64,000 nt of DNA from Loxodes magnus (lineage: Eukaryota > Ciliophora > Karyorelictea > Loxodida > Loxodidae): contig CAMPDV010000386.1 in NCBI GenBank assembly GCA_946699065.1, positions 248,001 to 312,000 on the forward strand. Reading direction: 5' to 3'. Shown piece after piece: positions 1 to 12,308 of the stretch. The notes beneath the pieces were generated by a model, which was not told where the DNA came from, did no database searches, and worked only from the letters and a program-made list of their open reading frames with translations. Numbering within the stretch: the stretch's first letter is position 1; every line of letters starts with the position of its first letter. The translations under genes were made by a program, and so were the position numbers.

Positions 1-1190
1 GAAATATTAAAGAGTTTCTAATAGTCATATAAGCATTTTACTTTCTTATCTCATAGAATTAATATTTTCTTATTTGAAATGGTTGTGAAAAAAAATAAGA
101 AGAAAATTGAAAATAAGAAGAGAGAGGAAAATGCGAGAACACAATTTAGAATCAATATAGAAGAAACAAAAGGACAGGAGTAGGAAGAATTAACTAGAGG
201 TTGATAATAAAATTACATTAAATCTTATACTAAACATAATTCACATGAAATAAACTATAAGTAGTGTAATTATGTCCCAATACTCAAATTATTGAAACTT
301 TTTTATCTTATTATTATTATTATTTTAATCCTTTATTTTCATAATTGTTTTATTTAATATTTCTACTATATATTTAAGTATTTTGAAATTCTCATAAACT
401 CTTTTAAAGCAATCCATAAATTTATGAGAGATTATTAATATTTTATTAAATCTATTATTTTACTTTATCTTCATAAAAATTAAAAAAAAAACATTTTGCA
501 ACAAAAAATTTCTCTTACAGAAGATTAAAAATAATTTTTTGTAATAAGGTTTAATTCTTAGGAATAGCTTAAAAAAGGTTATAAAAATTTAAGATTTTCA
601 AAGTTAAGTTGTTTTTATTTTATTTTTAATTTATAAAATAATTAATAGCTTAGAATATTTCTAGAAAACCTAACTAAATTGAATATGAAATAAAAATAAT
701 TTTCAAATAATAATAAGTTTTATTAATTAAATTCTCCATAAAAGCTTATATTTTTACCTACGCAAGCAATACATGCTAAATCTCTATTAACTTTAGTTAA
801 TAATAGATTCTTAAAAGTATTAATAATTAAATTTGTAAACTGTAATAGTAGTTATTTTCTATAATTGTTTAACCTTTTAAGCATTATTTATTTATCTCTT
901 ACCTAAGAATAAACATTTATGGGTAATTAGTTTTTATTTATTTTTTATGATAAAATTATTTTATATAAGCACTAAAATATACAATGATAGCTTTGTTTTT
1001 TATTGAGTTTACACTATGCTTTATATATTTATTCTTATAATCTAAATCATTGTAATTAAAGAGGGTCTTAATCAATTTATTGAAAAACTAAATCTGATTT
1101 AGTTTAATAAAAAAACTAAAATATGCTTCAGTAAATTAAGATTTTTAACTATTTAGATATTTCTTAAGTTATTACATTAGTTTATTTTCA
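1..1190. other. AT-rich stretch, nothing recognised
   Basis: Very A+T-rich sequence with a short ATT microsatellite near 305-325. No motif-bearing frame was found on either strand. It could hold upstream or intronic sequence, but nothing supports a gene call. Confidence 0.5.
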
Positions 1191-1194
1191 TTTT

Positions 1195-2100
1195 AATATT
1201 TTATCAAATTCTAGTGTTTTTCCACAAATGTTAGCTGAATTCCATTTTCCTCTTTTAATTGCATATAACCTTAGTTCTCCTGGGTTTCTAAAGAAAAATA
1301 TGTAAGTTCATTATACAATAGGATTGGAATATATATAAGAAATTTCATCCATTTGTTCTCCATGATCTATTATTTATTTGAAGTCATAAACTAAAGTTCT
1401 TCTTAAATCCCCACCACTACATCAGATATAGCAACTTTATTCTTTCTTTGAATAGGCAGCACTTGATGAACTTTTATTCTTAAATTAAACTTATAAATGT
1501 ATTCACTTCTATTCAATATTTGAATAAGTATAAATAGAATTTTAAGATTATCTTTTATCAAAGTCAAACCTGGCAAAAGCAATAAAATCTTCTTTTACTA
1601 AGCAAAGTCCAAACGTTTTCAGTATTATTGGAAAGTCTTCGCAACAAGGAGTAAACTTGAATGTTTTCATATTAAAAACTTCATGTGATTTGGTAGTTTC
1701 TCCTCCTATTAAATAAATTGAAGCTTTATCATCAAATATAGTCCCATGATGACTTCTGCTAAAAAATGTTTCCAACTCTTAAGTTTTATAATAATCATTT
1801 TCTATTTGAAGAATAGTGAATCTTTTTGAAGATTTACTTTCTCCAGAATAGATTAATAAGTCATCTTTTATCTATTCAACGTAATAATTTTCCTGTAAAT
1901 TTCGGAATTTCATTTACTTTAGAATTCGTTAATAAGCTACTTCTAAAATTGGAGCAAGATAAGTATTGGAAAAATACAGAATAGTAGAGTACATTTTAAA
2001 CTATTAATGGCAAAGGTTTGGAAAAATTTCGTATTTGTTAATCATAAAATGTACTTTGCTAAATAGCACTCCAAGCTATTTAGCCTTCTATGGTATTTTC
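1195..2100 (-). CDS. kelch-like beta-propeller gene fragment
   Basis: Read on the minus strand with TAA/TAG as Gln and TGA as Trp, a frame stays open from about 1990 down to 1195. It carries kelch-style strings, for example IYLIGGE followed by a V/F-N-M spacing near 1700, and SGGDLRRTLVYDF near 1390. TGA falls at likely Trp positions (QKW-IHL, YIW-CSGG, VQW-TY). A standard-code frame of 75 codons at 1548-1775 is just the stretch without TAA or TAG. Above about 1990 the frame becomes uncertain, so the 5' end is missing or shifted. A more decayed relative in the same orientation lies at 28540-29010. Kelch propellers usually mediate protein contacts; the partner cannot be inferred. Family assignment is by eye and moderate. 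Confidence 0.42.
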
Positions 2101-2149
2101 ACATTTTTCTAAGACACAACAACTTGATAATAAATTCTGACTTAGTATG

Positions 2150-2615
2150 AAAATCCTTTCTATAAAATAAATAAACAATATCGAATTTAAAGTTGCGCTA
2201 TTAATTAAATTCCTAACTATTTGACAGAAATCAAAATTAACTAAAGAATTAGAAGATAAAGAACAAATTAATAAAATTCTTAATTAATAGCTTAAAAAAT
2301 AAAATATTGCTAATTTATTGATCCAACTAAATAATAACGAAGATGATGTTTATCAATTTTTTTTGCTTTTAAGCTTTATATAAGTTTCGAGAGGTTAATA
2401 TAAGAAAAGAAATATCTCTATTGAAGTAAATCAAAATTATTAAAAATAGAAATCTTAAATTTCTTAGTTGAATCCTGAGCTACCAACTTTGAAAAAATTA
2501 AAAATAAAGAGCTGCATTAATTAATGCTTAAATAAATAAGCATAAGAAAGAATCTTATAAAAAGCTAATTTAATAATTTTTTTAAATTTTATTATATATA
2601 TTATTTTTTAAAACC
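2150..2615. other. AT-rich stretch, weak coiled-coil-like frame
   Basis: On the plus strand 2220-2320 reads as a Lys/Glu/Leu/Gln-rich string in ciliate code, as many coiled-coil tails do. Nothing diagnostic is present. It may be debris between the kelch fragment and the adjacent SINE-like element. Confidence 0.3.
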
Positions 2616-2651
2616 GCATAGTTGTTCGAAGGTGAACAACAAGGTCATCTT

Positions 2652-2868
2652 CATCAGAGGTTGGGGAAGTTAAGTACCCATAATCGACTTTATGTCTTCC
2701 TCTGCTTTGGTTTGACCTCGAGACATAAGATTCTTAGACCTTCGACGGTGGCTTGACTTGGTTTCGTTTATTTTTAATTCTGGAACTAAAAAGAAATAAT
2801 ATTGCGAGCTTCATCAGAGGTGGGGAATTTAAGTACCCATAATTGACACATGTCGTCCTCTGCTTTGT
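2652..2868 (+). repeat. two copies of a ~60-bp GC-rich segment
   Basis: A segment beginning CTTCATCAGAGGT and ending CCTCTGCTTTG occurs at about 2652-2712 and again at about 2808-2868. The ends CAGAGG and CCTCTG can pair, so each copy can fold as a hairpin with a conserved loop side containing AAGTACCCATAAT. This suggests internal duplication of an RNA-like module in the SINE body. Confidence 0.65.
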
Positions 2869-2943
2869 GATGCAATGAGACACAATCCTGCCATGTCCTT
2901 GGACCTCCAGCAAGTATTAAAGATTACGAGTATTCTAAAATTA

Positions 2944-3058
2944 TATCAATATTGAACATTTTTATCAGTACTGAATAATTATACCAGTATTGAACAAGGT
3001 TTATCAGTATCTGATAATTTTATCAGTAACAAACATTCTTGTCAGTATGAAACATTTT
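2944..3058 (+). repeat. degenerate ~20-bp tandem repeat
   Basis: About six imperfect units of the form TTATCAGTATTGAACATT follow each other directly upstream of the 3' hairpin. They form an AT-rich linker specific to this copy. Confidence 0.6.
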
Positions 3059-3064
3059 TTTTAA

Positions 3065-3098
3065 AGAGCTGCGCACCAACGAGAGTGCTACGCGCTCT
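3065..3098 (+). other. conserved 3' hairpin of SINE/LINE
   Basis: Begins AGAGCTGCGCACC and ends GTGCTACGCGCTCT. The outer arms pair, with small bulges and a short loop. The same hairpin is at 45165-45197 on the plus strand and at 57018-57050 and, more diverged, 23845-23878 on the minus strand. A likely reverse-transcriptase recognition structure. Confidence 0.75.
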
Positions 3099-3135
3099 AT
3101 AATCAAATTTATTTATTTATTTATTATTTATTTAT

Positions 3136-4731
3136 AAAATAAAATTCATACATTCGAACATTTATAAGTAAACAGTTATAGATATTAGGTTGACTTATTC
3201 TAATAGATGTTTATTTAGCTGCCAAAGTTTTGAATTAGCAAAATTTTTTAATTTATTAATTTTTAATTTTCCTTCTAAATTACAAGTAGATAGTTCTTTC
3301 TATCCTTATAATTATTTATTATGACTTAAATGATATGATATGAACTAGTAATTTAAGAGATTTAAAAAAAAAAAAAAAAAATTTGGGGTTCCAAATTAAA
3401 TAAAAAATTAAAAAAACTTAGTTAATTAAAAAATAAACAAAAAATTAAAATTTTTAAGTTTTTATGATTTTAATAATTTATTCATGCAAAGAAAACTTAT
3501 TATAACTAAAAAATACCAGATATTTACAGCTTATTTTATCTTAACTTAAAAGATTTTAAGAAAACTAGGAATTTATTAATGATCTTAGTTTTCTTATTAT
3601 ATTCACTTGTAATAAAACCTTAGTGCTAAATAATAATTTAAGTTTTATATCAACATATTCAGTCTCTTCATTATCTAGGCTTTATTTGATGAAGTGTTAT
3701 AAATATCTTCAATCAATAAAAAATTAGAAACAACCTAGCAATCTAAATTTAGAAGATTTTAACTTTGTGATTTAATATTTTTTATTAAATTCTATTAGTA
3801 AAAATTAATTAATATCTTGCTTTGATAAAAAGCAGGAGTTGCATGTTTTGTTTCAATTTTTTAATAAATTGCTGAGTTATAAACTTCGCTTCATTAACTT
3901 ATATACAATTTTCTTTTGTATAAATTTAAAATTTATTAGAGCTATTGCTTAAATAATAGATTTGTTTAGTTAGTAAACTAAATTTAAATTATTATTTTAT
4001 AAATAAAAAATATCTAATTATATAACCATATGATTCCTTTATTTTGTCAGCTGATTTTAAAAGAGTCAAGTAATAGATTTTTACTATCTTTCTATTTAAA
4101 AAAATCAGAAAGCTTTTAATTTAAAATTCATCAAAGCTTTAAATCACTTTATTCTTTTATCTAAAATTAATATTTTCTTCTAATCTAAAAAAGCAAAAAT
4201 AAAGTTATTAATATTTGAGCAAAAAACTTGATTTATGTTTAGAAAGAAGCTTTTAGACTGATTAAAGATAAAATAAGTTTAAGTTTATATTTTTTCTTCT
4301 GTTTTCAAATATTTAATTTTATTTCCATCCTCGCTCTATAACTTTAAGATGAGTTAACTTGGTATATTTACCAAATTACAGAAATAATTACTAAACGGAT
4401 TTATAGTAATTTTATTTTCCAAGCACCTTGTCATACTGAATAAAAGATAGCTCTAAAGTATAAAAGAAAATGATAAAACTGAAATTAATTAATTTTAAAT
4501 TAGCAACTTTTATAAGATTTGAAATCAAAAAGTTATTTAACTTAATTATAAAATTAAGCTTTAATAATTAAGGTTTAAATCAAATTATTTTAAAGGTATA
4601 ATATTAGTTATAATTTTGTTAGTGTGTAAAGTGAAATCTAGGAGATTAAATATTCAGCTTAGTTAAATAATAATTTCTAATTTTAGATAGATTTAATTAA
4701 TATTTAAGTTATTTCACTTTTATAAGGTAAA
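3136..4731. other. AT-rich stretch, nothing recognised
   Basis: No motif-bearing frame. An A-run sits at 3364-3380. The last ~120 bases before the tRNA (about 4610-4731) are alignable by eye with the reverse complement of the flank at 27912-28040, so that part belongs to the duplicated tRNA segment. Confidence 0.45.
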
Positions 4732-4804
4732 GCCCGGCTAGCTCAGTCGGTAGAGCGTCAGACTCTTAATCTGGTGGTCGTGGGTTCGAGCCCCACGTTG
4801 GGCG
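4732..4804 (+). tRNA. tRNA-Lys (CTT)
   Basis: A 73-nt cloverleaf: acceptor GCCCGGC pairs with GTTGGGC (with G-U), D-arm A-box GCTCAGTCGGTAGAGC, anticodon loop ACTCTTAAT giving CTT, and T-arm B-box GGGTTCGAGCCCC, followed by a discriminator G. A T-run follows immediately. A divergent tRNA-Glu starts 110 bp away on the other strand. Position and structure are clear; the discriminator was assigned by eye. Confidence 0.97.
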
Positions 4805-4809
4805 TTTTT
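4805..4809 (+). terminator. Pol III T-run after tRNA-Lys
   Basis: TTTTT directly abuts the tRNA 3' end. Confidence 0.85.
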
Positions 4810-4835
4810 AATTTTAAATAATTGGAAGGAATAGC

Positions 4836-4839
4836 AAAA
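4836..4839 (-). terminator. Pol III T-run after tRNA-Glu
   Basis: On the minus strand a TTTT lies three bases past the tRNA-Glu 3' end. Confidence 0.75.
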
Positions 4840-4842
4840 TAG

Positions 4843-4914
4843 TTCCGCATCCGGGGCTTAAACCCGGGTCTTTTGGGTGAGAGCCGAATATCCTAACCAC
4901 TAGACTAATGCGGA
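4843..4914 (-). tRNA. tRNA-Glu (CTC)
   Basis: A 72-nt cloverleaf on the minus strand: acceptor TCCGCAT pairs perfectly with ATGCGGA, A-box TAGTCTAGTGGTTAGGA, anticodon loop GGCTCTCAC giving CTC, and T-loop GGGTTTAAGCCCC. The B-box is slightly altered (TTTAAGC instead of TTCAAGC in the 27.7-kb copy). It converges on tRNA-Lys with 38 bases between them; both genes recur in inverted order at 27.7 kb. Confidence 0.95.
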
Positions 4915-5499
4915 CTTAATTTATTAGAAATGAAAATAATCTAAACATGCTAATAATAAAGAAAACTACTTTATCTAATTTTAATTTTTTAGATTTAACT
5001 AAATCTTAAAATTTTTAAGCAATTAGAACAAAATATACCTATTATAATTTGAGACTGATAGATTACTTATTTAAGTGCTTTTATTTTATTTTTGAATAAT
5101 TATTTGAAAAAAGTAGAGTCTATTTTATCTAAAATTATTTAGGAATTACAACCTCTTAGTTTTTATTAAAAAGATTTAATAATTTGAATAAAGTTTATAC
5201 AAACATAAAGATATATTAAACTGATTATTAAATAACGCTTTAAAGTTTTCTGGTTTGTAATAATTATATTAATTAAAATATTTTTATATTTAAGATCTAT
5301 TTTATAAACTTATTAGCATAAAATGGAACATTTCTTTAAAAAGTGTCTCTTCTTAAAGGGATTCATCTCAGCCAAATTACGATCAGTAAATAATACTTTA
5401 AGATCTCAAAATTATGCAATAGAAGTTTTAAACTTTTAAGACAAGTATAAAAGCTCGAAAAAAGATGAAATAATGATGATTAATACAAATATACAAAAA

Positions 5500-5750
5500 C
5501 TGAAAATAAGTTTGCAGTGAATATCAGAATAGATTAATTAGAAACAAAATTCAAGCAGTTCGCAGAGCTGATGGAAAGCATATTCCTCTAAAAGATATCG
5601 ATGAATGATCCAATGGATGTGGAACAACAACATATAATAAATTATATTACCAATCGGAAAATAATTTGATGTTGATATTCAAATGGTCAGGACATAAAAT
5701 GCGAACTGGTTTCCAATTTAGACTAAAAGAAAAGTGAATCATAGAAAATT
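5500..5750 (+). CDS. short frame with CUB-like string, uncertain
   Basis: With TGA read as Trp, a frame contains CGTTTYNKLYYQSENNLM followed by an IFKW...GFQF pattern. The L-x-L-x-F then G-F spacing is reminiscent of CUB domains. It has no clear start or end and lies upstream of a retroelement ORF1 fragment on the same strand, so it could be unrelated debris. Treat the family suggestion as weak. Confidence 0.2.
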
Positions 5751-6219
5751 AATAGGTAAATATATTCAGACTTTATTGCAATTAAGAAGGAAAAAAATAC
5801 TCAAACTAAGCAAAGAATCTCCATTTATTTAATATGCATTTTATGAATTCAATAAGAAATAATCGGGACTCTAACTATCGGAAAATATTAGAACGAACAA
5901 ATAAAAAATTATCAAGACTTATGATAGACATGATCCAAGCAAATTTGGAGTTAATTGTTTTATTTAGTAATAAACTTTTAATTTGTGATGAACCAAATAT
6001 ATGTGAAATCATGTTTATTAATTATTGTTATATAACTATTTTTTTAAAATGAAAAATTTTAGACAGATACTGTAAGGTTCTATTCACAACAAGTGGCTAA
6101 TTAAAATATATTAAATATCCTTATTAAGTAATATTTAATAGTCTCATATGAGTCTAAATCTATTAACATTACAAATAGAATTACAAAATGTAATAAAATC
6201 TTAATTAATAGAGCTTAAA

Positions 6220-6415
6220 TGAACTAGAATACATCTACAAGAGAAAATTCGATTAGAAATAAAGCTAGAATTGGAAATGACAAGAGCAATGGGAGGAGAG
6301 AGGAGTAGAGATTTATAAACTTTATTTTTAATACCAAAGCAATCTGGTGTCCAGCATGAAAAGGTGAAAATTCTCTATAATTTCTAAACTTAATTTATCC
6401 TATTATTTTTTCTAT
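6220..6415 (+). pseudogene. 3' fragment of retroelement ORF1
   Basis: This segment is closely similar to the end of the minus-strand ORF1 at 33790-33960, including GGAGGAGAGAGGAGTAGAGA, a QSGVQHE-coding stretch and the AACTTAATTTATCCTATTAT that follows. Similarity is clear from about 6220 to 6410 and fades upstream. It is an old truncated copy, in plus orientation. Confidence 0.65.
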
Positions 6416-6689
6416 CTTAATTAATAGAGCAATAATAAGCAAAAGTATTATTTAATTATCATAAGTTAAAGAAATTAATTTTTATCCTTCTCAAATTTAA
6501 TTATCTTACTTTATACACTTTCAAAACATTTTTATTTATCAACTTTTTAAATATTTAATAATTATGCTTAAATTTATAATTCAAATATGAATTAGAAGTT
6601 AAGAAAATAAAGGAAAATTAATTTTAAGAAAGGTGAATTTATAAATTTGCAAAAATAAAATAAAAAGTAGTTTATTTAAGTTAGCATTC

Positions 6690-8010
6690 TAAAAAGTATC
6701 ATAACTCAAAATCTATTTCATCTCGTTCTTGATGTTTATAGCTATCATCATAATTTAATTTAATTTTGTTATATTTTTGCTTCAAGCTTTTAATTGATTA
6801 TTCATTTATTTATTTGTAACCTTATAGCTCTAAATTTCTTAAGATTTATAAATTGGAAAGTCTTTATTACATTCGTCTTAAAGGGGAAAAACTTCTTATG
6901 TAATTTTTTCATTTCTTTATAAGCTTAAATATTCTAATCTTTACTATACTTTTATTATCTCAATCATATCAGTATTTAATAAATTGCAGTTATCAAGACT
7001 TAGTCTATTTAATTACAATATTTGAGTAATTTCTTGTATTCAATTTTAACTATTAACTAAGCAATCAGAAAATGAAAGCTTTATAAAAATTGGCTTCTTT
7101 CTCTAATAATTACTAAAGTTTCTTTTTTAATTTATTTTATTTTAAGCTATATTTGAGTGCATTTTCTGTTTTTTTAGAATATTATTTATAATTCTTCATC
7201 TAAATCTAATTATTTGATTATAATATTATTTTTTTAAGTTTTAGCAATAAATTCCTATTAACTTGTAATCTTCTTTCTATAATTAATCCAAATTTTCTAA
7301 ATTTATTGCTTCCAACTTAGGTGAGTTTTATAGCAATTTTTCTAAATTTATTTAATTAAAATTCTTACAATTAACTAGTCTAGCAAATTAAAGGCTTAGG
7401 AATTATTAAGAGAAAAAGTTATAAAAAGCTAAAGAGGATAATAAAATTTCTTCAAAGTAGATATTTTTTTAATTTGCTGGTATTTATTTTATCTAAGAGT
7501 GAATCAGATAAATTTAAAAGTTTAAGTAATTGTATTTAATTCAAATTAGGACATAAATGGACAAGTTAATAATTTTATTAATTTCAATTTCTGTTTAGAT
7601 TTTCAATTTGCATTCCTCTTAATTATAGATATTGCTTAAGAATATTATAGTTCAGATTCCTACTATAGGTACATAATTCTTTTAAATTCAAGTTTATATA
7701 ATAATCTAATAAAAACGACCCTGTTATATTATTTGAGTAATCTATGTTAATGCTTTCTAAACTTTTTTAATTTTCCAGAAAGGCTAAGTTTTAGTCTTCC
7801 AATTTTATCCAGTGAAAATTTAATATTTTTAAATATTTGCATAGAGAAACGTCTTGCAATTTTATATTCTTTATAGGTAAATTCCATAAATATAGTTCTT
7901 CTAAAATATTTTAATTTCTATTTTTACTATTTTGTTCTCAGTACAAATATTTCATTTAACTTCTTTTGTAACTATTACCATACTTTATTAGATAAATCCG
8001 ATGCATCTAT
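6690..8010 (-). pseudogene. leucine-rich-repeat (LRR_CC type) gene, frameshifted
   Basis: Minus-strand frames carry F-box/AMN1-style LRRs: LEELYLWNLPIKNIKL near 7890, LKILNFHWIKLEDQNL near 7800, NSPKLEAINLEN near 7300, GIYCQNLKKIILQ near 7230 and LSLDNCNLLNTDMIEIIK near 6990. These lie in at least two different frames, so there is a shift between about 7000 and 7230 and probably another near 7400-7560. TAA/TAG must be Gln throughout, and the YLYWE and FHW Trp are TGA or TGG. The plus-strand gene at 41.5-43.1 kb is a relative: its NSPNLEQLNL...GIYSQHIKKIEF block matches. Such LRR proteins are typically adaptors. Unspliced introns could explain some shifts, but decay is simpler. Confidence 0.6.
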
Positions 8011-9940
8011 TAATAAATGTTTAATAGAAAAATGAGTTAATTATCTTAAAGCTCAGTTTAATTTGTTTCTTATATATTTTGCCTCTTTTCTGTTATATTT
8101 TCTATGTATAAAGCTTCGTAATGGAAATTAGACTAATAGAAATATTTGTTTACTTCCTGTAATTAAGTCTTTACTATTTCTATTTTTCATATTCTATTTT
8201 ACTTTTCATTTCATAATTTAAACCTTACTCAAATTTACTCTACTTTGGATTAGATTATACAATTTTTGTGAGTGATAATTAAATGTTCTTAGCATATACT
8301 AAGCAAATTATAATGTTATTTATTTAATTAAGCAGATCTTTTTTTATTATATTTATAAAGGCTAAGTTAGAACAGATTGTTACTTGTTTATATTTTTTAT
8401 TCTATTTACTTTTATATTATGCTATGTTATACTTTTAAAATCAAAATACCATTTTAGAATTGTCCTTGTAAATTACACTTGTTGGCGACATTTATTGGTA
8501 ACTGATTTTATTTGATGTCTTCAGAGTAATAATTAAAATTTTGTATATAATAAGACAGAAATAATTTTTGAGTGTACTTAAGATTTGAAATGATAATAGA
8601 AATAAATAACTATGATTATAGACATAAATTAGAAGTTAATCATAAAATATGTAAATAAAGTATTTTAAGAGTACACTACATCTTAATAGTATTAAACTAG
8701 AGAAATCTTACTAATAATATTAGTAGATTAAATAAAATAGAAGATATAGATAGAGGATATTAATAAATAGGTAAAAATAAGTAGTTAATATATTAAATAG
8801 AATATAAAACAGGGTTATAAAGTATAGACTGAATAGTGTGATATAATATTAGTAATGAAAAGGAAAATAATGAAGTAGTAATTTATAATAAGAATAATAA
8901 AGTTAAATAAGCTAAATTCTTACATCTGCTTTAATCATATTATTACATTTTATAGGTTATAAATTAGGTAATTATCTATTAAAAATTTAAAAAATAGGAG
9001 CAACCATGTCGCAGTAACACTTTAACACTTTATTACATTTACAAGAATGGCTGAATCAAACTAACTAACAACATGTTTATTTACTATTATTTAAGCTAAG
9101 TATTTCATAATTCATAAAGCACACATTTTATAGATAGGAGATCAGATCCTTACATATTATCTTCCTATTCAAAAATTACTGAAGCTATTTTAAAGATTAA
9201 TAGAAAGAATAAAAATCAAGATTCTAGACATATTTTAAAAATCAAAGAACTATTATCAAGAAATCTAATACATCAGGAAAAAAATCTATAGCTATTATCA
9301 AAATATTACCTAAATTATTATTTCACACGTCTCCTTAATAGGAATAAATTTTTGGTTAATAAAGTGAAAAAAATGAGAAATTTAGTAAAGATCTTAAAAT
9401 ATAATGCTATTAAGATTAGTAACTTTAAAATAAATAAAATAACTAAGTCAAAAATTAATAAATAATAAAACTTTAATTTAAGATAAATATTTAAAGTCGT
9501 CAAATGTTATATCCATCTCCGCTTATATCAAAAATTACACTCTATAATAAAAAATTTACTTATCATTAAATTCTTTACATCCTAAAATAAAAAAAAGTTA
9601 CCTAGTATAAATAATCTAAAATTAACAATTACTTAAACATTCTTTAATACATTATATTAGGAATTACTTTCTTTTCAAATCAATCATTACCCCCTATAAA
9701 TAAAAATAATATTACATTCTATATAATTTTCTTACTAACTTAGGTAAAACAATACAAGCTCATATAATCAAATACTAGCTTCAATAAAAGCAAAACCATC
9801 TTATAATTATTTCTTACAATCAAAAATTAAAAAGATACCTAAAGTAGATTCTTACTGTCTGAGGTAATTTAATACCCTCTTATAATAATAAAAAAATACG
9901 AGCTATAATAGTTTTTAAATACAAACTATGAATAAAAAAT
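8011..9940. other. AT-rich region with decayed satellite toward the right
   Basis: No gene was recognised. From roughly 9540 rightward, degenerate echoes of the 27-bp satellite appear, such as TTAC/CTATAA spacings at 9600-9930. They become regular only at 9943. The 61-codon frame at 9318-9503 on the minus strand has no support. Confidence 0.5.
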
Positions 9941-9942
9941 AT

Positions 9943-11994
9943 CTTACTCCCTATAAATATTTAAAATATTTTACACTCTATAAATATTTAAAATATCTTA
10001 CTCGCTATAAATATTTAAAATATCTTACTATCTATAAATATTTAAAATATCTTACTCACTATAAATATTTAAAATATCTTACCAACTATAAATATTTAAA
10101 ATATTTTACACTCTATAAATATTTAAAATATCTTACTCACTATAAATATTTAAAATATCTTACTCCCTATAAATATTTAAAATATCTTACCCACTATAAA
10201 TATTTAAAATATCTTACTCCCTATAAATATTTAAAATATTTTACACTCTATAAATATTTAAAATATCTTACTCGCTATAAATATTTAAAATATCTTACTA
10301 TCTATAAATATTTAAAATATCTTACTCACTATAAATATTTAAAATATCTTACCAACTATAAATATTTAAAATATTTTACACTCTATAAATATTTAAAATA
10401 TCTTACTCACTATAAATATTTAAAATATCTTACTCCCTATAAATATTTAAAATATCTTACCCACTATAAATATTTAAAATATCTTACTCCCTATAAATAT
10501 TTAAAATATTTTACACTCTATAAATATTTAAAATATCTTACTCGCTATAAATATTTAAAATATCTTACTATCTATAAATATTTAAAATATCTTACTCACT
10601 ATAAATATTTAAAATATCTTACCAACTATAAATATTTAAAATATCTTACGTTCTATAAATATTTAAAATGTCTTACCAACTATAAATATTTAAAATATCT
10701 TACTCGCTATAAATATTTAAAATATCTTACTATCTATAAATATTTAAAATATCTTACTATCTATAAATATTTAAAATATCTTACTATCTATAAATATTTA
10801 AAATATTTTACACTCTATAAATATTTAAAATATCTTACTCGCTATAAATATTTAAAATATCTTACTATCTATAAATATTTAAAATATCTTACTCACTATA
10901 AATATTTAAAATATCTTACCAACTATAAATATTTAAAATATCTTACGTTCTATAAATATTTAAAATGTCTTACCAACTATAAATATTTAAAATATCTTAC
11001 TCGCTATAAATATTTAAAATATCTTACACTCTATAAATATTTAAAATATCATACAATCTATAAATATTTAAAATATCTTACTCGCTATAAATATTTAAAA
11101 TATCTTACTATCTATAAATATTTAAAATATCTTACCAACTATAAATATTTAAAATATCTTACGTTCTATAAATATTTAAAATATCTTACACTCTATAAAT
11201 ATTTAAAATATCTTACTCCCTATAAATATTTAAAATATCTTACAATCTATAAATATTTAAAATATCTTACTCCCTATAAATATTTAAAATATCTTACACT
11301 CTATAAATATTTAAAATATCTTACTCGCTATAAATATTTAAAATATCTTACTCCCTATAAATATTTAAAATATCTTACTCCCTATAAATATTTAAAATAT
11401 CTTACCAACTATAAATATTTAAAATATCTTACCCACTATAAATATTTAAAATATCTTACCCACTATAAATATTTAAAATATCTTACACTCTATAAATATT
11501 TAAAATATCTTACACTCTATAAATATTTAAAATATCTTACTCGCTATAAATATTTAAAATATCTTACACTCTATAAATATTTAAAATATCTTACCCACTA
11601 TAAATATTTAAAATATCTTACACTCTATAAATATTTAAAATATCTTACACTCTATAAATATTTAAAATATCTTACTCCCTATAAATATTTAAAATATCTT
11701 ACTCCCTATAAATATTTAAAATATCTTACCAACTATAAATATTTAAAATATCTTACCCACTATAAATATTTAAAATATCTTACCCACTATAAATATTTAA
11801 AATATCTTACTCCCTATAAATATTTAAAATATCTTACACTCTATAAATATTTAAAATATCTTACTCGCTATAAATATTTAAAATATCTTACTCCCTATAA
11901 ATATTTAAAATATCTTACTCCCTATAAATATTTAAAATATCTTACCAACTATAAATATTTAAAATATCTTACACTCTATAAATATTTAAAATAT
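9943..11994 (+). repeat. 27-bp satellite array, about 76 units
   Basis: A tandem array of a 27-bp unit with core TATAAATATTTAAAATATCT then TA and a variable NNNNC step. It reads openly on the plus strand (YKYLKYLTx, where x is P, L, R, I, H, N or F) because the unit length is a multiple of three and no stop occurs; a single 695-codon standard frame results. The core is almost invariant while variation is confined to about four positions. A 10-unit (270-bp) higher-order block recurs in the first third, and a different multi-unit block (x order L-R-P-P-N-H) recurs near the end. Edges decay gradually into flanking DNA. I regard it as satellite DNA rather than a protein gene, although coding cannot be excluded. 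Confidence 0.93.
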
Positions 11995-12308
11995 CATGCA
12001 TTCTATTTTTATTAGTAATACCATCTTATTTTAATTTTTACCTCCTTTATTTGTTTTTTTTACTTGCTATATATTAAATAATTTACTTTCTGGATTTGTT
12101 AAATTACCAGCTTAACATAATTTTTTTACAATCTTCTTTATTTTTTACATTCTATATTTAGTTTTTACTCCCTTTCTTATATTTTTACAATCTTATTTAT
12201 TTTATTACATTCTTAAATTTTATTTATTACTTTCTAGCTTTTAAAGTATTACTAACTTTTGATAAATATATTACGCACTTTTTTAAAATTTATTTCCTGT
12301 ACATTATT

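Larger units (their letters stand above)
2618..3135 (+). mobile_element. SINE-like element with LINE-type 3' hairpin
   Basis: A GC-rich island in AT-rich surroundings. From 5' to 3' it has a palindromic start (GTTGTTCGAAGGTGAACAAC near 2622), a ~60-bp segment present twice, about six degenerate ~20-bp repeats, a GC-rich hairpin at 3065-3098, and an ATTT-repeat tail to about 3135. The hairpin and tail match the 3' end of the LINE on the minus strand at 57 kb and of the SINE at 44.8 kb, while the body differs. This fits a composite non-autonomous element mobilised by that LINE. No clear target-site duplication was found. A structured RNA gene is the alternative for the body. Confidence 0.6.

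Noticed and set aside
9928..12015. 695-codon standard-code ORF as a protein gene
   Set aside because: It is simply the 27-bp satellite read in frame; the unit has no stop and is a multiple of three. No signal or flanking gene structure supports translation.
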